64,000 nucleotides of DNA, from NCBI RefSeq assembly GCF_024741135.1, contig NZ_JANSUY010000003.1, positions 310,001-374,000 on the forward strand. Direction: 5' to 3'. Positions within the stretch are counted from its first letter, which is position 1; every line of letters begins with the position of its first letter. This document shows positions 62,801-64,000 of the stretch, one piece after another. The position numbers and the translations under genes were made by a program. The stretch comes from Aquiflexum gelatinilyticum (lineage in GTDB: Bacteria; Bacteroidota; Bacteroidia; Cytophagales; Cyclobacteriaceae). Under the pieces are notes generated by a model, which ran no database searches, had not been told where the DNA came from, and worked only from the letters and a program-made list of their open reading frames with translations.

Positions 62801-64000
62801 TACCTTCAGGAGAGGCAATGGCATCCAATGTCAGGATTTCCCCTTTGCAGATACTTTTATCTTCCCCTGCATCTACAACAGGTAGCGGATTGAGCTCAAA
62901 CTGAATGGATTCCTGAACTGTTCCGCAGGAATTGGTAACTTCCAAGGTGATATTTTTTATGCCGGGAGTGCTAAATGTAATTGATCCTGGATCAAGGGTA
63001 TTTGCAGTTGCCGGTGTTCCTCCCTCAAATGTCCATTTATAAACTGTCGATTCTGAACCGCAAGAGCTGACATTTGCTAGGGGGTTGAGAACTAGTTCCC
63101 CACAGGCATCAGGGATATTTTCAATTGCAACCAATGGTGGAGCAAAAACAGTTACTGTTTTCAAATCGGAAAAAACACCACAAGGAGTATTTAGAGTTTG
63201 TGTGATCAGGTAATTTCCTGGACTTGTAAATTCAAATACAGGGTTGATGGAGTTGGGACCGGTTCCTTCTAAAAATGACCATGTGTCAGAAGTACTGCAT
63301 TCATTTCCTTGGATGGAAACGGACCAAGTCAGGAAATTCTCAGGTGCCGCACAGGTCTCGAGGATATTTGAGTTATTGGTAGTCCTCACCACGACTGGTC
63401 CACAACCTTCAAGTATATCCACTTCAAATGCAGGGATAGGTTCGGGGATGATACATACTGTTTCGGTGATTTCCTCTATGCCACACCTGTTGCCTGAAAT
63501 AAGTTTGATTGTGTAGACTCCCGGTTCGGTAAATCTTGGAGTCAAGACCATTGATCCATTAATCCAGGAATTAGGGATATTTGGATTTGTAAGGGTTCCC
63601 AAGGTATTTCCCGGACTCAATTCCCAACCTGTGGTGGGGCTTATTTCCCAGACAAACTTACCAATGTTGGTACATTGGCCACTGTTGTTTGCTTCATTTC
63701 CATAAAGAGTCTGGTTTTCAATTTCAAAAAAAGTATTTACACAATAAACATCCTCTTCAATTCCAATGATGGGTTCAGGTTTTTCGGTGACATAAATGGG
63801 TACGACTTGGGCAGAAGATTTTGAACAGGGATTTTCTGCCAAAATGGTGGCTGAAAATGAATTTGGGAATCCTTGCCCACCAGATTTTCCGCAGGAAGTT
63901 TCTGTAAAAATATGACTTACAGAAGGAGGGGGAGGGTGGTTGAAAACCTGTGGTTCTGATCCGTCAGAGAAAGTGACAGTATAAACCGTTCCGGAAGGAT
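59832..64000 (-). CDS. Giant cell-surface protein with SprB repeats, PKD and CHU_C gliding-type C-terminus, 5' truncated
   Basis: The frame stays open to the window edge, so at least 1389 residues are seen and the N-terminus is missing. The visible part has many Ig/PKD-like modules with PxGxYxxxW motifs, then six SprB-type repeats (beginning near ISCFGANDGRV, VFCTGDNTGRI, ISCYEANDGKI, ITCFGEQNGAI, LSCDNPQSGNI and VVCEPRAITEE). A PKD domain (SYFWDFGDGNSSSEINPTHTY) and the CHU_C tail (PNVFSPNADGINDYF, ending VFLLLK) follow. It is a T9SS type B substrate, probably an adhesin or gliding protein, and is coupled to the PorP/SprF gene. Confidence 0.93.
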   Translation of the reverse strand, partial: PSGTVYTVTFSDGSEPQVFNHPPPPSVSHIFTETSCGKSGGQGFPNSFSATILAENPCSKSSAQVVPIYVTEKPEPIIGIEEDVYCVNTFFEIENQTLYGNEANNSGQCTNIGKFVWEISPTTGWELSPGNTLGTLTNPNIPNSWINGSMVLTPRFTEPGVYTIKLISGNRCGIEEITETVCIIPEPIPAFEVDILEGCGPVVVRTTNNSNILETCAAPENFLTWSVSIQGNECSTSDTWSFLEGTGPNSINPVFEFTSPGNYLITQTLNTPCGVFSDLKTVTVFAPPLVAIENIPDACGELVLNPLANVSSCGSESTVYKWTFEGGTPATANTLDPGSITFSTPGIKNITLEVTNSCGTVQESIQFELNPLPVVDAGEDKSICKGEILTLDAIASPEGNYTYSWSSDPVSPIENANTKSPTIQPDQTTKYTVQIRNTDTGCLEFDEVLVAVIPAPTVKFSIPDQEICSGESTSAVNLISEPPGYDIEWTAQSNGVGGVIASGINVIPSQLLTNITNAPIDVIFLAKIVAEDLGACEEVVGTYKITVNPEPVYIDDSLEICSGSNLDFTPENLIPGSLFTWTVNQIPGVFGAAPSTQPSSSIQNTLSNNTNEARNLLYQVTPFLGSCPGKPFSLIVTLLPSPGINFSIGDQVLCTGTSSSEVLISSPVPSATFTWTASPNGVEGVVLSGQGNTIPVQNLINPSPNPLTVEYQVSAFTGVQNSCSGIPQIYKITVNPSISLTEQVSDFSGFEISCFGANDGRVSVIPSGGNGNFIFTWTGPNGYTSGNQTIENLAPGQYELLIEDEFGCNIAKSYTLMEPEALLATFVEKTDVFCTGDNTGRIEVAVSGGVEPEGYQFNWTKDGQIFEADSPIIENLQAGTYELTLVDNNNCSVSTGPILIAEPEVKLQIQVNKEDISCYEANDGKIDLNIIGGVAPYQIDWDFGSNATSFENVGPGTYTVTVEDQAGCIVSESVNIVDAPLFKVSSEVTQITCFGEQNGAIELNIEGGNEGVNIRWDNGQELPGIFNLGPGNYGVTVTKFGTCPVRREFTIIQPDPLVLESVVTDALSCDNPQSGNILVNVAGGTPPFTFKWSNGSTQQNLINLSSGPYSLEVTDANGCTIEGQFLIKRPAPIEVVTVRKTNVVCEPRAITEEFNISITGGVPPYSIQWSNGSVEDDGLKMSTRQPGLYLLSITDAVGCSFNESFEVENTDVVIDASIQSTGIDQNGSFLVGIPITFQNKSVGNIISYFWDFGDGNSSSEINPTHTYQKPGKYTVTLQAIDENGCILEVKKEIEITDFFLVVPNVFSPNADGINDYFFPKFVNVTKMEFWILNKWGETIFYTEDINSQGWDGKVGGDYAIPGNYIYRLKFETVDGRVETQTEVFLLLK

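Overview
The window looks like chromosomal DNA of a Bacteroidota bacterium of the order Cytophagales, most like Cyclobacteriaceae (Algoriphagus relatives). The signs are type IX secretion tails (S8 and M64 peptidases), a PorP/SprF protein beside a giant CHU_C-type adhesin, SusD-free secreted lipoproteins, a moderately AT-rich base composition, almost no Shine-Dalgarno sites and one good TAnnTTTG promoter box. The genus call is inference.

Layout. 1-6304: end of a surface-polysaccharide locus (polymerase-like membrane protein, polysaccharide deacetylase), a 1.28-kb gene-free stretch with heptamer and nonamer repeat arrays and two terminator-like hairpins, then a coupled Wza-like/Wzc-like export pair. 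6305-7517: repeats, a shared terminator, a 36-aa Lys-rich ORF, DUF302 and a small membrane protein. 7839-10866: two ECF sigma modules, the first with a TM anti-sigma-like partner and an outer-membrane barrel protein, the second with a 66-aa partner, running into lgt. 11809-13005: secreted esterase. 13170-16354 (minus): an operon of small SRPBCC, VOC, NTF2-like, DUF1801 and HhH proteins, divergent from a GlxA-type AraC regulator. 17541-23932: M23 peptidase, alaS, gatB, thioredoxin-like lipoprotein.

24194-28546 is a compact run of four exported proteins ending in an 817-aa leucine-rich-repeat protein; three of them appear to share one undescribed domain, and the LRR protein carries a WW-x6-W module three times. 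28675-30574 (minus) holds a kinase-fold protein with a complete catalytic set, a DUF3817 protein and a possible distant HolD (DNA polymerase III psi). 30770-34924 is housekeeping (thioesterase, pcm, ribE, PAP2, hemF) plus a TrpF-like protein that has lost catalytic residues. 35007-43612: lipoprotein, T9SS subtilisin, rpe, envelope proteins, gyrA, TPR protein. 43740-49250: PagL-like lipid A deacylase, then PIG-L deacetylase, an untracked 33-aa membrane ORF and an SSS symporter joined by ATGA overlaps.

49327-53026: DUF4136, DUF2200, AI-2E and MscS family proteins. 53317-56206 is the best accessory-type candidate: AAA ATPase, tandem CCCH zinc-finger protein, DEDDh exonuclease and WYL regulator in a tight same-strand row. 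56305-64000 (minus): T9SS M64 peptidase with lipoprotein, and a PorP/SprF protein coupled to a giant CHU_C/SprB-repeat protein that runs off the window. All family assignments come from reading motifs, without database searches.
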